NCBI GenBank assembly: GCA_013154135.1 | Contig: JAADDB010000233.1 | Coordinates: 1 to 11,598, forward strand | Reading direction: 5' to 3' | Source: Chloroflexota bacterium | GTDB lineage: Bacteria; Chloroflexota; Anaerolineae; JAADDB01 | Length of the DNA: 11,598 nt | Notes under the pieces: generated by a model | Database searches by the model: none | Told to the model about the DNA's origin: nothing | Seen by the model: only the letters and a program-made list of their open reading frames with translations | Position numbers and translations under genes: made by a program | Shown here: positions 1 to 6,428 of the stretch, in pieces | How the letters are laid out: each line of letters opens with the position of its first letter | How positions within the stretch are numbered: the first letter of the stretch is position 1

Positions 1-72
1 ACGAGTAAGAGGGGCGAGAGGGCGCCACTGGGCCGTGCGGGGCGATTCTCGACCGGTTACGTGCCCGTATAG

Positions 73-89
73 AGCCCCCGAAGGGGGCT
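73..89. terminator. GC-rich hairpin, possible terminator of an upstream gene
   Basis: A perfect 7-bp stem (AGCCCCC pairing with GGGGGCT) closes a GAA triloop. It is followed by CTTCTCCCC rather than a clear T-run, so it is a weak intrinsic terminator at best. It may end a plus-strand gene left of the window, or may be one of a pair with the hairpin at 102-123. Confidence 0.35.
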
Positions 90-101
90 TCTCCCCATTT
101 A

Positions 102-123
102 GCCCGGGGGTTTAGCCCCGGGC
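102..123. repeat. Second GC-rich hairpin (8-bp inverted repeat)
   Basis: GCCCGGGG at 102-109 pairs perfectly with CCCCGGGC at 116-123 around the loop GTTTAG. It lies 12 bp after the hairpin at 73-89. There is no T-run after it, so termination is not assured; it could also be a dispersed intergenic palindrome. Confidence 0.45.
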
Positions 124-127
124 GGCC

Positions 128-160
128 TTAATCGTCAATCGTTAATCGTTACTCGTTACC
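128..160. repeat. Degenerate 7-nt tandem repeat (TTAATCG type)
   Basis: Consecutive heptamers read TTAATCG, TCAATCG, TTAATCG, TTACTCG, then TTACC. They lie 14-60 bp upstream of the AAGGAG ribosome binding site of the gene at 189. The octamer TTACTCGT at 149-156 is the exact reverse complement of ACGAGTAA at positions 1-8, so the 1-160 block is bounded by a short inverted repeat. Function is unknown: it could be a regulatory iteron or a relic of a dispersed intergenic element. Confidence 0.5.
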
Positions 161-188
161 CAATCCTTTCACCAAGGAGCGAGATTCT

Positions 189-1373
189 ATGCGTATAGCC
201 ATGTTCGGGGCCGGGATCATCGGCCAAGCTATTGTGAAGGATTTGGCCGACGGGGACGACGTCGAGGAGATCCTCGTCGGCGATGTGGATGAAGAGGCCG
301 CGCGGCGGGCCGCTGCCGCGGCAGGCCCACGCGCGCGGGCCATCCGCGTGGACGTGACGGATCGCCGGGCTACGGCAGAAGCCCTACGCGGCATGGACGT
401 GCTCATCAACGCGGTGGCCTACCGGTTCAACCTGGACGTCATGCACGCCTGCCTGGACGCAGGCGTCCACTACCTGGACCTGGGTGGGTTGTTCCACACC
501 ACCCGCAAACAACTCCAACTGGACCCGGACTTCCGCCGGGCAGGGCTTACCGCGGTCCTGGGCATGGGGAGCTGTCCGGGCGTGGCCAACGTGCAGACAG
601 GGTATCTCGCAGCTCATCTGGACACGGTGGAATACGTCCACATCTACAACGGCAGCCATCCCCTGGCCGATGACCCCTTGAACGCCCCCTATTCCATTGA
701 GACCATCCTGGACGAGATCACCCGGCCGGCCATGGTCTTTCGGGACGGGAAATTCGTGGAACTTCCCCCCCTCAGCGAGGAGGAATACGTCCTCTTTCCC
801 GAACCCATCGGTTACACCAAGACTCACCTGAGCCTCCACTCGGAAGTTGCCACCATCCCGCTGAGCCTGAAGGACAAGGGCATCCGGGAGGTGACCTTCA
901 AGATTACCTTTTTCGGCTACTCCGAGCGAGCCCTGCGCCAACTCCAGTTCCTGGCCGACCTGGGCCTGGCCGACCTGGAGCCGGTGGAAGTTCCCGGCGG
1001 ACGGGTGCGACCTCGAGATGTGCTCATCGCGGTCCTCCGGCGCAAGACTGCGGCCCGCGCGGGGAGCTCATCGCCGGATAAGCCCGTCGGCGTCAAAGCC
1101 ATCATCACCGAAGCGCAAGGAACGCGGGACGGCCAGCCCGTGCGCATGGCCATCACCACCTTTGCAGGCCCCCATGAGGAGTGGGGAATGAGCGGGGGGA
1201 AGTTGTTGGTCGCTTCCCCGCCGGCCATTGTCGCCCGCTGGCTCGCGGATGGGACAATTGCTCGCGCCGGGGTCTACCCACCTGAAATGGTGGTCCCGCC
1301 CGAGCCTTTCTTCCAGGCGTTGGCCGAACGGGGAGCATGGACCCGTGAAACGGTTGAGAGTCCAATTGCGTAA
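189..1373 (+). CDS. Saccharopine dehydrogenase-like NAD(P)-dependent oxidoreductase
   Basis: This 394-residue cytoplasmic protein belongs by sequence to the saccharopine reductase / lysine 6-dehydrogenase / carboxynorspermidine dehydrogenase superfamily. It starts directly with a Rossmann fold: GAGIIG at residues 7-12 and an acidic residue (Asp32) at the end of the second strand, which suggests NAD(H) preference (inference). The family signature around YLDLGG (95-100) and GMGSCPGVAN (125-134) is clear, and length fits the single-domain members. The ATG at 189 is supported by AAGGAG at 174-179 and by the Rossmann fold starting at residue 2. The exact substrate cannot be told: no lysine or polyamine pathway gene lies nearby, and the next gene, 82 bp downstream on the same strand, is a sensor kinase. 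High-GC codon use matches its neighbours. Confidence 0.85.
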   Translation: MRIAMFGAGIIGQAIVKDLADGDDVEEILVGDVDEEAARRAAAAAGPRARAIRVDVTDRRATAEALRGMDVLINAVAYRFNLDVMHACLDAGVHYLDLGGLFHTTRKQLQLDPDFRRAGLTAVLGMGSCPGVANVQTGYLAAHLDTVEYVHIYNGSHPLADDPLNAPYSIETILDEITRPAMVFRDGKFVELPPLSEEEYVLFPEPIGYTKTHLSLHSEVATIPLSLKDKGIREVTFKITFFGYSERALRQLQFLADLGLADLEPVEVPGGRVRPRDVLIAVLRRKTAARAGSSSPDKPVGVKAIITEAQGTRDGQPVRMAITTFAGPHEEWGMSGGKLLVASPPAIVARWLADGTIARAGVYPPEMVVPPEPFFQALAERGAWTRETVESPIA

Positions 1374-1385
1374 CTTTGTACGAGA

Positions 1386-1421
1386 GGTCGAGGCGTCTTC
1401 CCAGGGCGCCTCGACCCTGGG
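1386..1421 (+). promoter_or_regulatory. Two overlapping, mutually exclusive hairpins before the kinase gene
   Basis: GGTCGAGGCG at 1386-1395 pairs perfectly (10 bp) with CGCCTCGACC at 1407-1416. Seven bases of its 11-nt loop, CCCAGGG at 1400-1406, pair perfectly with CCCTGGG at 1415-1421. The two stems share only bases 1415-1416, so they can form alternatives or, with slight fraying, a pseudoknot. No T-run follows, so a simple intrinsic terminator is unlikely. The element sits in the 82-bp gap between the oxidoreductase stop and the kinase start, and could set how much read-through reaches the kinase or shield a message end. A DNA-level role is also possible. Confidence 0.5.
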
Positions 1422-1455
1422 CCCATGTGTGGTGGATCACCCCAAGGAGTGAACA

Positions 1456-3729
1456 ATGGGGGAGCTGAGACGGAGTGGTAACGCGATCCTGCGGGCCGTT
1501 ACCGAGATTGCCCGGGAATTTCTGCAAAACGACCAATGGGAAAAGAACGTCACATCCATCCTGGGACAATTGGGACGGGCCGCGCGGGTGTGTCGCGTGT
1601 GCGTGTTTGCCAACACCACGTTGGAGAACGGTGAGCCCGCGTTTCTCCTGCGTTATGAGTGGATTGCCCCTCATACGGCGTCCTACCTCGTGGATTCCTC
1701 CCGATGGGAGTTCGGTGTGCCCTATCGGTGGAAGGGGAACACCTTTGAGCGCTGGGCGTCTGTCCTCGGCCGGGGGGAGGTGATCGCCGGACCGGTGGAC
1801 CACTTGCCTCCCCAGGAGGCAGATGCCCTACGCCAGCAGGGTGTGCGCTCCGTCGCCGCGGTGCCCATCTTTGTGGGGGAGAAGTGGTGGGGCTTCATCG
1901 CCTTTGATGAGTGTACACATCCGCGGCTTTGGACCGATGATGAGTTGGATGCCTTGCGTTCGGCCAGCAGCATCCTCTCCTCTGCTTTGGAACGAAAGCG
2001 GATGTTGGACCAGTTGGAGCAGCATACCGCGGAGATGGACATTCTGAGCCAGATCCTGCGGGCCCTGAACGCGACCCCCCACGTGGATGAGGCCTTCCCC
2101 CGCATTGTCAAACCCTTGCGCCGCTTGACCCAGGCCGAGCGGATCAGCATCACCCTGTTCGTCGAGAACAACGCCGCGTTCGTGGTCACCAGCCTGGACG
2201 CGCCGAATCCCAAGTTGGGCAAGGGCACACGCTTGCCCATTGAAGCGACGTCCGCGGCCAGTGACATCCTCAACGGCCGCATTCACCTCACCCCGGACCT
2301 GGCCGAGGAGACCGACTGGCCCGCGGAGCAGCTCCTCTACAGGGCCGGATACCGTTCGCGGGTCAACATCCCCTTGACCGTCCAGGACCGGGTGTACGGT
2401 GCCCTGAACTTCGCGTGGAGTTACCCCCACGGTTTCGACCACGTCTCCATCCCCTTGTTGCAACGCCTGGCCGATGCCATTGCCCTGGCCATTGAGCGGA
2501 CGCATCATCTGGAGCGGGAGCAGAACCGGCGTCAGGAGATGGAGAGTCTCTTCCGCACGGCAGCCGCGTTGACCACTAACCTGGAGCTGGAAGAGATCCT
2601 CGAGCACATTTTGAACTACCTGGAGGAGTTGACCCACTACGACAGTGCCACCATCCTCCTGGTGGAGGATGATCACCTGCGTGTGCAGGCGATGCGGGGC
2701 TTTGAGCACCCGGAGGTCTACATGGCCCGGCGTTATCCCCTGGAGGACCCCTATTTCCGCCGGATTTCCGAGACCGGGGAACCCATCCTCCTGGAAGATG
2801 CCATGGCCGATCCCCACTTTGAGAATTGGGATGACCACTATCCCATCCGTGGGTGGTTGGCCGTGCCCTTGGTCGTCCGGGACAAGGTCATCGGGTATCT
2901 CACCCTGGAGAGTCGGAAACCGGGGGCTTTTGGGGAGAAGGAGACCCGTTTGGCCCAGGTGTTCGCCAACCATGCAGCCGCGGCCATTGAGAATGCCCGC
3001 TTGTACCGCCAGGCCGTGCGTTTGAATCAGGAGCTGGAGCAAGCCCTTCAAGCGCGCACCCTCCTCATCCACCGCATCTCCCACGAGTTGCGCACTCCGT
3101 TGACCCTTATCCTCGGTCTGGCCGAGCTCCTCCAGTCAAACCCGGAGGTCGCCACCCTCTCCGAACCGACCCGGCAGCTCATCGCCAACCTGGTCCAGGA
3201 AGCCCGCCATCTGCGGCACATGGTCAACCAGGTGCTCTCCCTGAAGCAGGTGGAACATGATCCCCTGAACATCCAGCCCATTGACGTGCGGGCGTGGTTG
3301 GAGCACACGGCTCAGGTGTGGACGCCGGTGTTAGCGCAGAAGGACCAACGCCTGCACATGGACATCGCTCCGGATGTGGGGGAGGTGCAGGGGGATCGCA
3401 CCTATCTCCAGCAGGTGATGGACAATCTCCTGGACAACGCGCACAAGTACACGCCGCCCGGTCGGGACATCCACATCACCGCGCGGCGGGAGGGGGATCA
3501 CGTGCTCATCCAAGTGCGGGATGAGGGAATCGGAGTCCCGCCGGACATGTTGGCCCAGTTGTTCGAGCAGTTTTACCGGGTCGAGCGCAAGGAGACCTAT
3601 CAGAACAAGGGCCTGGGCTTGGGGTTGGCCCTGTGTCGCCAAATTGTGGAACGACATGGGGGCCGCATTTGGGCGGAAAGTGAGGGCGAAGGTCGGGGCT
3701 TGACCGTCTCCTTTACCTTGCCGTATTGA
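1456..3729 (+). CDS. Cytoplasmic sensor histidine kinase with three GAF domains
   Basis: This 757-residue protein senses an intracellular signal, autophosphorylates on His and passes phosphate to a response regulator. Three GAF-like domains are visible at about 15-185, 195-350 and 365-520, each ending in the usual VPI/IPL/VPL..G.(I/L)xFxx segment and a long helix. A coiled linker (about 520-540) leads to the HisKA helix with His543 in SHELRTPL. The ATPase has the N box (Asn661 in DNLLDNAHKY), the G1 box DEGIGVP (Asp689 onward), an F box (FEQFYRV) and the G2 box GLGLGLAL (719-726). No transmembrane segment is present, so the sensor is soluble. The start is set by AAGGAG at 1444-1449. No regulator is adjacent on this strand; the nearest is the minus-strand OmpR-type gene at 5729-6415, a plausible partner. 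GAF ligands cannot be read from the sequence, and no cysteine suggestive of a bilin lyase site stands out. Confidence 0.93.
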   Translation: MGELRRSGNAILRAVTEIAREFLQNDQWEKNVTSILGQLGRAARVCRVCVFANTTLENGEPAFLLRYEWIAPHTASYLVDSSRWEFGVPYRWKGNTFERWASVLGRGEVIAGPVDHLPPQEADALRQQGVRSVAAVPIFVGEKWWGFIAFDECTHPRLWTDDELDALRSASSILSSALERKRMLDQLEQHTAEMDILSQILRALNATPHVDEAFPRIVKPLRRLTQAERISITLFVENNAAFVVTSLDAPNPKLGKGTRLPIEATSAASDILNGRIHLTPDLAEETDWPAEQLLYRAGYRSRVNIPLTVQDRVYGALNFAWSYPHGFDHVSIPLLQRLADAIALAIERTHHLEREQNRRQEMESLFRTAAALTTNLELEEILEHILNYLEELTHYDSATILLVEDDHLRVQAMRGFEHPEVYMARRYPLEDPYFRRISETGEPILLEDAMADPHFENWDDHYPIRGWLAVPLVVRDKVIGYLTLESRKPGAFGEKETRLAQVFANHAAAAIENARLYRQAVRLNQELEQALQARTLLIHRISHELRTPLTLILGLAELLQSNPEVATLSEPTRQLIANLVQEARHLRHMVNQVLSLKQVEHDPLNIQPIDVRAWLEHTAQVWTPVLAQKDQRLHMDIAPDVGEVQGDRTYLQQVMDNLLDNAHKYTPPGRDIHITARREGDHVLIQVRDEGIGVPPDMLAQLFEQFYRVERKETYQNKGLGLGLALCRQIVERHGGRIWAESEGEGRGLTVSFTLPY

Positions 3730-3731
3730 GC

Positions 3732-3758
3732 AGGGCTTGGTTGGGGACTCCCCGCCCT
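3732..3758 (+). terminator. Hairpin after the kinase stop codon, possible terminator
   Basis: AGGGC at 3732-3736 pairs with GCCCT at 3754-3758, and GGGG at 3743-3746 pairs with CCCC at 3750-3753 around an ACT loop, leaving a 6-nt bulge on the left arm. It starts 3 bp after the kinase stop and precedes a separate promoter, consistent with a transcription boundary. It is followed by AAAAC rather than T residues, so its efficiency as an intrinsic terminator is doubtful. Confidence 0.35.
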
Positions 3759-3782
3759 AAAACAGCATACCCAACATCTGAT

Positions 3783-3811
3783 TTGTCACGCGCTAATGCA
3801 TGTGTTATACT
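3783..3811 (+). promoter_or_regulatory. Sigma-70-type promoter with extended -10
   Basis: A -35 box TTGTCA (3783-3788) and a -10 box TATACT (3806-3811) are separated by exactly 17 bp, and the -10 is preceded by TG one base upstream (extended -10). Five of six bases match consensus in each box. Transcription would begin near 3818, giving a leader of about 115 nt before the ATG at 3933. It is the best promoter in the window and separates the DUF5666-like gene from the kinase gene. Confidence 0.65.
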
Positions 3812-3817
3812 TTTGAC

Positions 3818-3932
3818 CGTTGAACGTGTCACGTGCATTACAGATGCAGGAAAGCGCAGCTCCGGCGATGTCAGCCAAGTCGCCCCCCGCCTGGGATCCC
3901 GGAGTGTGTGGTGCCCATCAACGAGGACGACA
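3818..3932 (+). promoter_or_regulatory. Structured 5' leader of the DUF5666-like gene
   Basis: The roughly 115-nt leader contains a perfect 5-bp hairpin (TGCAT 3834-3838 with ATGCA 3844-3848), then CTCC (3860-3863) pairing with GGAG (3901-3904) around an inner stem GGCGA (3864-3868) with TCGCC (3880-3884). Alternatively CTCCGG (3860-3865) can pair with CCGGAG (3899-3904), which excludes the inner stem. This nested, switchable folding is more than expected in an unstructured leader. It does not match a riboswitch class I can recall well enough to name. GAGGA at 3923-3927 is the likely ribosome binding site. Confidence 0.35.
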
Positions 3933-5108
3933 ATGAAGGCTACAACGCGTAAAGCCCTTGCAGTATTGGTACTCCTCGCCCTGCTCATGGCAGGGTATTT
4001 CGTCGGTTCCTACTTTTCCCGGCAGACGTTTGCCACCAACAATGAACCTCCCATCGAGTTCATGGGTCCTGTCCAGGCTATGCCCGATGACCTGTGGGGA
4101 ACGTGGCAGGTGGGAGACCAGGAAGTCGTGGTCACCCGCAAGACCACATTGAACACAGTGGCCGGACGGGCCCAGGTCGGGGCCTTTGTCCAAGTGCGGG
4201 CCCACAAGGAGGATGACCGCCTGGTGGCCGATGTCATCCGGGTTCTCTCTTCCGAGGACGCGACTGTGCCCTTAACCCTCCACGGCATTGTGGAGAGCGT
4301 GGGGGAGGGTGAATGGATCATCGACGGCACGCCCGTCCGCGTGGGCGCGCACACCCGGGTCATGGGATGGCCTCACGCCCGTCCCGGCTTGGTGGCGACC
4401 GTCCAAGGTCACATGGAGGGCACCACCTTTGTCGCGGATCTCATCCAACTGACAACGGTGGAAGAGGAATCCAGCCGGGTGGAGTTCATCGGCGTCATCC
4501 AGGAAGTGCGGGGCAATAATTGGGTCGTCAATGGGTTGGAGATCCCCGCACCGCCGGGAGCAACCCCACCCCCGCCCGGCTCTCTCGTCCGGGTCAGCGG
4601 CCACATGGAAGGGGATAACCGCCTCGTCCCCTCCACCCTCTCCGTCTACCCGCCGGATGTGCAATTGACCGGATGGTTGCTGGATCAGGAGACAGAAGGA
4701 GATGTGACCCAGTGGAACGTCCTTGTGGAGGACGGCTCACAGCGGGGTGAGGAAGTCCTGGTCCGTTTGAAGCCGGACACCCCGGTGGATGACAGCGCGG
4801 GCGCGGCCGGCGCGGGCGCTCGGGTAGCGGTGTACGGTGCCAAGCAGGCTCAGGGTGTGGTGGAGGCGACTTTTGCCCGGGTCGTGGAAGCCCACTACGC
4901 CTTCCTCATCGGCACCTTGGTCTACGTGCCCGAGGACGTGTACGCGTACCCTTGGACGGTGAACGACACGCAAGTGTGGGTCCGACCGGATACCATCTCC
5001 GACCGGCCCTTGTCCGAATTCAAGGCCGGGGACCGGGTGGCGATTTCCGGCGTCTACCAGAACGACGGCACATTCCTGGCTTACATGATCTCCCACAGCA
5101 AGCGGTGA
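3933..5108 (+). CDS. Membrane-anchored protein with five DUF5666-like repeats
   Basis: The protein has 391 residues. Residues 8-27 form a hydrophobic signal anchor after a basic N-terminus (MKATTRK), with no lipobox or clear cleavage site, so the bulk is probably displayed outside the membrane. The rest is about five repeats (41-105, 115-174, 184-239, 244-318, 323-388). Each follows the plan of a short beta strand (F/L-x-G-x-[VIL]), a W[TIVN]V-type strand, then a G.xVxVxGx..... strand ending in ADVI/ADLI-like residues, as in DUF5666 / OB-fold-like families. No catalytic motif is seen; a binding or structural envelope role is inferred. The reading frame is open back to a TTG at 3726, but the ATG at 3933 is preferred because it has GAGGA at 3923-3927, starts the signal anchor, and lies downstream of the promoter at 3783-3811. 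Its stop is 6 bp from the stop of the convergent minus-strand gene. Confidence 0.8.
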   Translation: MKATTRKALAVLVLLALLMAGYFVGSYFSRQTFATNNEPPIEFMGPVQAMPDDLWGTWQVGDQEVVVTRKTTLNTVAGRAQVGAFVQVRAHKEDDRLVADVIRVLSSEDATVPLTLHGIVESVGEGEWIIDGTPVRVGAHTRVMGWPHARPGLVATVQGHMEGTTFVADLIQLTTVEEESSRVEFIGVIQEVRGNNWVVNGLEIPAPPGATPPPPGSLVRVSGHMEGDNRLVPSTLSVYPPDVQLTGWLLDQETEGDVTQWNVLVEDGSQRGEEVLVRLKPDTPVDDSAGAAGAGARVAVYGAKQAQGVVEATFARVVEAHYAFLIGTLVYVPEDVYAYPWTVNDTQVWVRPDTISDRPLSEFKAGDRVAISGVYQNDGTFLAYMISHSKR

Positions 5109-5114
5109 AATCCC

Positions 5115-5732
5115 TCAGTCCCCGGTGGAGGATTCCCCTGTTTCCTCCTCCGGGGACTGGAGCAATTGCCCCTCCAGCGGCTCCCTGCGTATGTCATCCA
5201 ACAGAACCCCACCCCCTTCGGTCCCACCTGCTTCCCCCTGGACCACTTCTTGCACGGCCAGTTGTTTGCGGAAGAGGAGCAGTTTGTGTACTTCGTCGGG
5301 GGTGAGCCCGTAACGGTTCTTGGGGTGTAGGAGCAGGTCAATGAGGTCCCACATGACCCATTGGGCCAGCTCTTCAGGTGTGCGGAAGGTGAGCCATCGC
5401 GCGCGGGTCCAGGCCAGGAAGATGTGGGCCGCGGGGGAAAGGGGACCATTCCCACGCAAGGCCACGATGGGGCGCTCCAGCTCGCGGGCTATTTCCCACT
5501 CGGTCCCCATGGGAGCGGAGATGTCCCGGCCCAAGATCACATACACCCGGTCACAGTTGGCCACCCGTTCGAAGATCTCCTCGTAAGTGGCCTTTTCCCG
5601 GGGCGTCCGACGGATTTCCATGCTCACCCGCACGGGCAAGCGCGCGGCAACCTTGCCGATGATCCCTCGCAACTCTTCAGCGTCCCGGCTGGCACTGACG
5701 AACACACGCAGTGTCTCGGCCATGGTGCTCAC
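5115..5732 (-). CDS. TIR-like or nucleoside-deoxyribosyltransferase-like protein
   Basis: This is a 205-residue soluble protein. Residues 8-93 look like a flavodoxin-like alpha/beta domain: strand LRVFVSAS (8-15), a helix, strand VRVSMEI (34-40), a helix EEIFERVANC, strand DRVYVILG (61-68), then GTEWEIARELERPIVAL (76-92). The last motif matches the GTxxE region of nucleoside 2-deoxyribosyltransferases (Glu80 would be the nucleophile) and also the W..E helix of TIR and DUF4062 NADase-like domains. The C-terminal third (about 165-205) is Glu/Gly/Ser-rich and probably disordered. The GTG at 5732 overlaps the TGA of the response regulator by four bases; an ATG at 5723 (MAETLRV) is an alternative start and has GAGTGAG before it. 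Translational coupling with the regulator suggests the two are made together. The enzymatic class is unproven: it could be an NADase, an N-glycosidase acting on nucleotides, or a binding domain only. Confidence 0.65.
   Translation of the reverse strand: MSTMAETLRVFVSASRDAEELRGIIGKVAARLPVRVSMEIRRTPREKATYEEIFERVANCDRVYVILGRDISAPMGTEWEIARELERPIVALRGNGPLSPAAHIFLAWTRARWLTFRTPEELAQWVMWDLIDLLLHPKNRYGLTPDEVHKLLLFRKQLAVQEVVQGEAGGTEGGGVLLDDIRREPLEGQLLQSPEEETGESSTGD
5116..5159. terminator. 17-bp inverted repeat at the convergent stop codons
   Basis: The arms 5116-5132 and 5143-5159 are complementary at 16 of 17 positions (one T-T mismatch at 5126/5149) around a 10-nt loop. The structure begins 8 bp after the plus-strand stop at 5108 and lies almost wholly inside the last codons of the minus-strand TIR-like gene. 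It is well placed to stop read-through from both sides or protect both 3' ends. No T-run follows on either strand, so a purely intrinsic mechanism is uncertain. Confidence 0.6.
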
Positions 5733-6415
5733 TCAAACCAGTACCCTACCCCCGGCTCAGTCCAGATGTGCCGGTGTTCGGGCGTCTCGCCGAGCTTTTT
5801 CCGCAGGCGTCCGATGTACACCCGCAAGTACTCCACCGCATCGCTGTATTCCTCTCCCCACACGTGTTGTAAAAGCCACCGGTGGGGGAGCACACGACCT
5901 TTGTGGCGCATGAGGGTGTGGAGCAGGTTGAACTCGGTCGGCGTCAGGTCCAGCACTTGGCCCCCGTGGTACGCGCGATGTCCCTCCACATCCAGCTCCA
6001 CATCTCCCACGCGGATGATGTTTTCCTCTTCTCCCCGGGATTCGGCCCAGCGTGCACGGCGGAGAACCGCGTGGACGCGCGCGAGGAGTTCTCCCACGCT
6101 GAAGGGTTTGGTCAAGTAGTCGTCGGCCCCCTGTTCCAAGGCCGTGATCTTGTCCCCCTCCTCGTCGAGGGCCGTGAGGACAATGATGGGGACGGTGTTG
6201 TGTCGTCGTATGCGGCGCAGGACTTCCATGCCGTCCATGCGGGGCATGAGTAAGTCCAGGATGATCAGGTCGGGCTGGTGTTGTTCGAACGCGTGGAGAG
6301 CTTCCATGCCGTCCCGCGCGGTGATGACCCGGAAGCCCCGGGCCTCCAGGTTCCGGCGCATGAAGTGCAGCAAGGTCTCCTCATCGTCAACGACCAATAC
6401 CGTGGTCTTCCGCAT
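5729..6415 (-). CDS. OmpR/KdpE-type response regulator
   Basis: The protein has 228 residues, the usual size for the family. The receiver domain (about 4-118) has the acidic pair Asp10/Asp11, the phospho-acceptor Asp54 in ILDLLMP, Thr81, and Lys103-Pro104. A winged-helix DNA-binding domain (about 132-228) has the family pattern LDLTPTEFNLL, the recognition region YLRVYIGRLRKKL and the wing WTEPGVGYWFE, most like KdpE. It would activate or repress promoters when phosphorylated. The ATG at 6415 is preceded by a GGGGGGAGAGG purine run. No kinase is adjacent on this strand; the triple-GAF kinase 2 kb away on the plus strand is the closest candidate. Its stop codon overlaps the start of the TIR-like gene. 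No kdpFABC gene is in the window, so the symbol kdpE is not given. Confidence 0.93.
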   Translation of the reverse strand: MRKTTVLVVDDEETLLHFMRRNLEARGFRVITARDGMEALHAFEQHQPDLIILDLLMPRMDGMEVLRRIRRHNTVPIIVLTALDEEGDKITALEQGADDYLTKPFSVGELLARVHAVLRRARWAESRGEEENIIRVGDVELDVEGHRAYHGGQVLDLTPTEFNLLHTLMRHKGRVLPHRWLLQHVWGEEYSDAVEYLRVYIGRLRKKLGETPEHRHIWTEPGVGYWFE

Positions 6416-6428
6416 CCTCTCCCCCCTG

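Noticed and set aside
1828..3084. Long open frame antisense to the kinase
   Set aside because: It lies wholly opposite a gene with clear GAF and kinase motifs, shows no recognisable domain, and is Gly/Val/Gln-rich as expected for antisense frames of high-GC genes.
3886..3896. ZTP (pfl) riboswitch core
   Set aside because: CCGCCTGGGAT resembles the CCGCCUGGGCA segment for a few bases only, and the rest of the motif is missing.
3831..3904. c-di-GMP-I (GEMM) riboswitch
   Set aside because: Only a CAGCCAAGT-like segment is reminiscent; the conserved GGCAAACC and GGGACGCAAAGCC core segments are absent or unrecognisable.
3726..3932. N-terminal extension of the DUF5666-like gene back to a TTG at the kinase stop
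   Set aside because: The extension would place a strong promoter and the structured leader inside coding sequence and bury the signal anchor; the ATG at 3933 has a ribosome binding site.
5729..6415. Assignment of the regulator as KdpE proper
   Set aside because: Sequence is KdpE-like, but no kdpFABC or KdpD is in the window and OmpR-family members are hard to tell apart.
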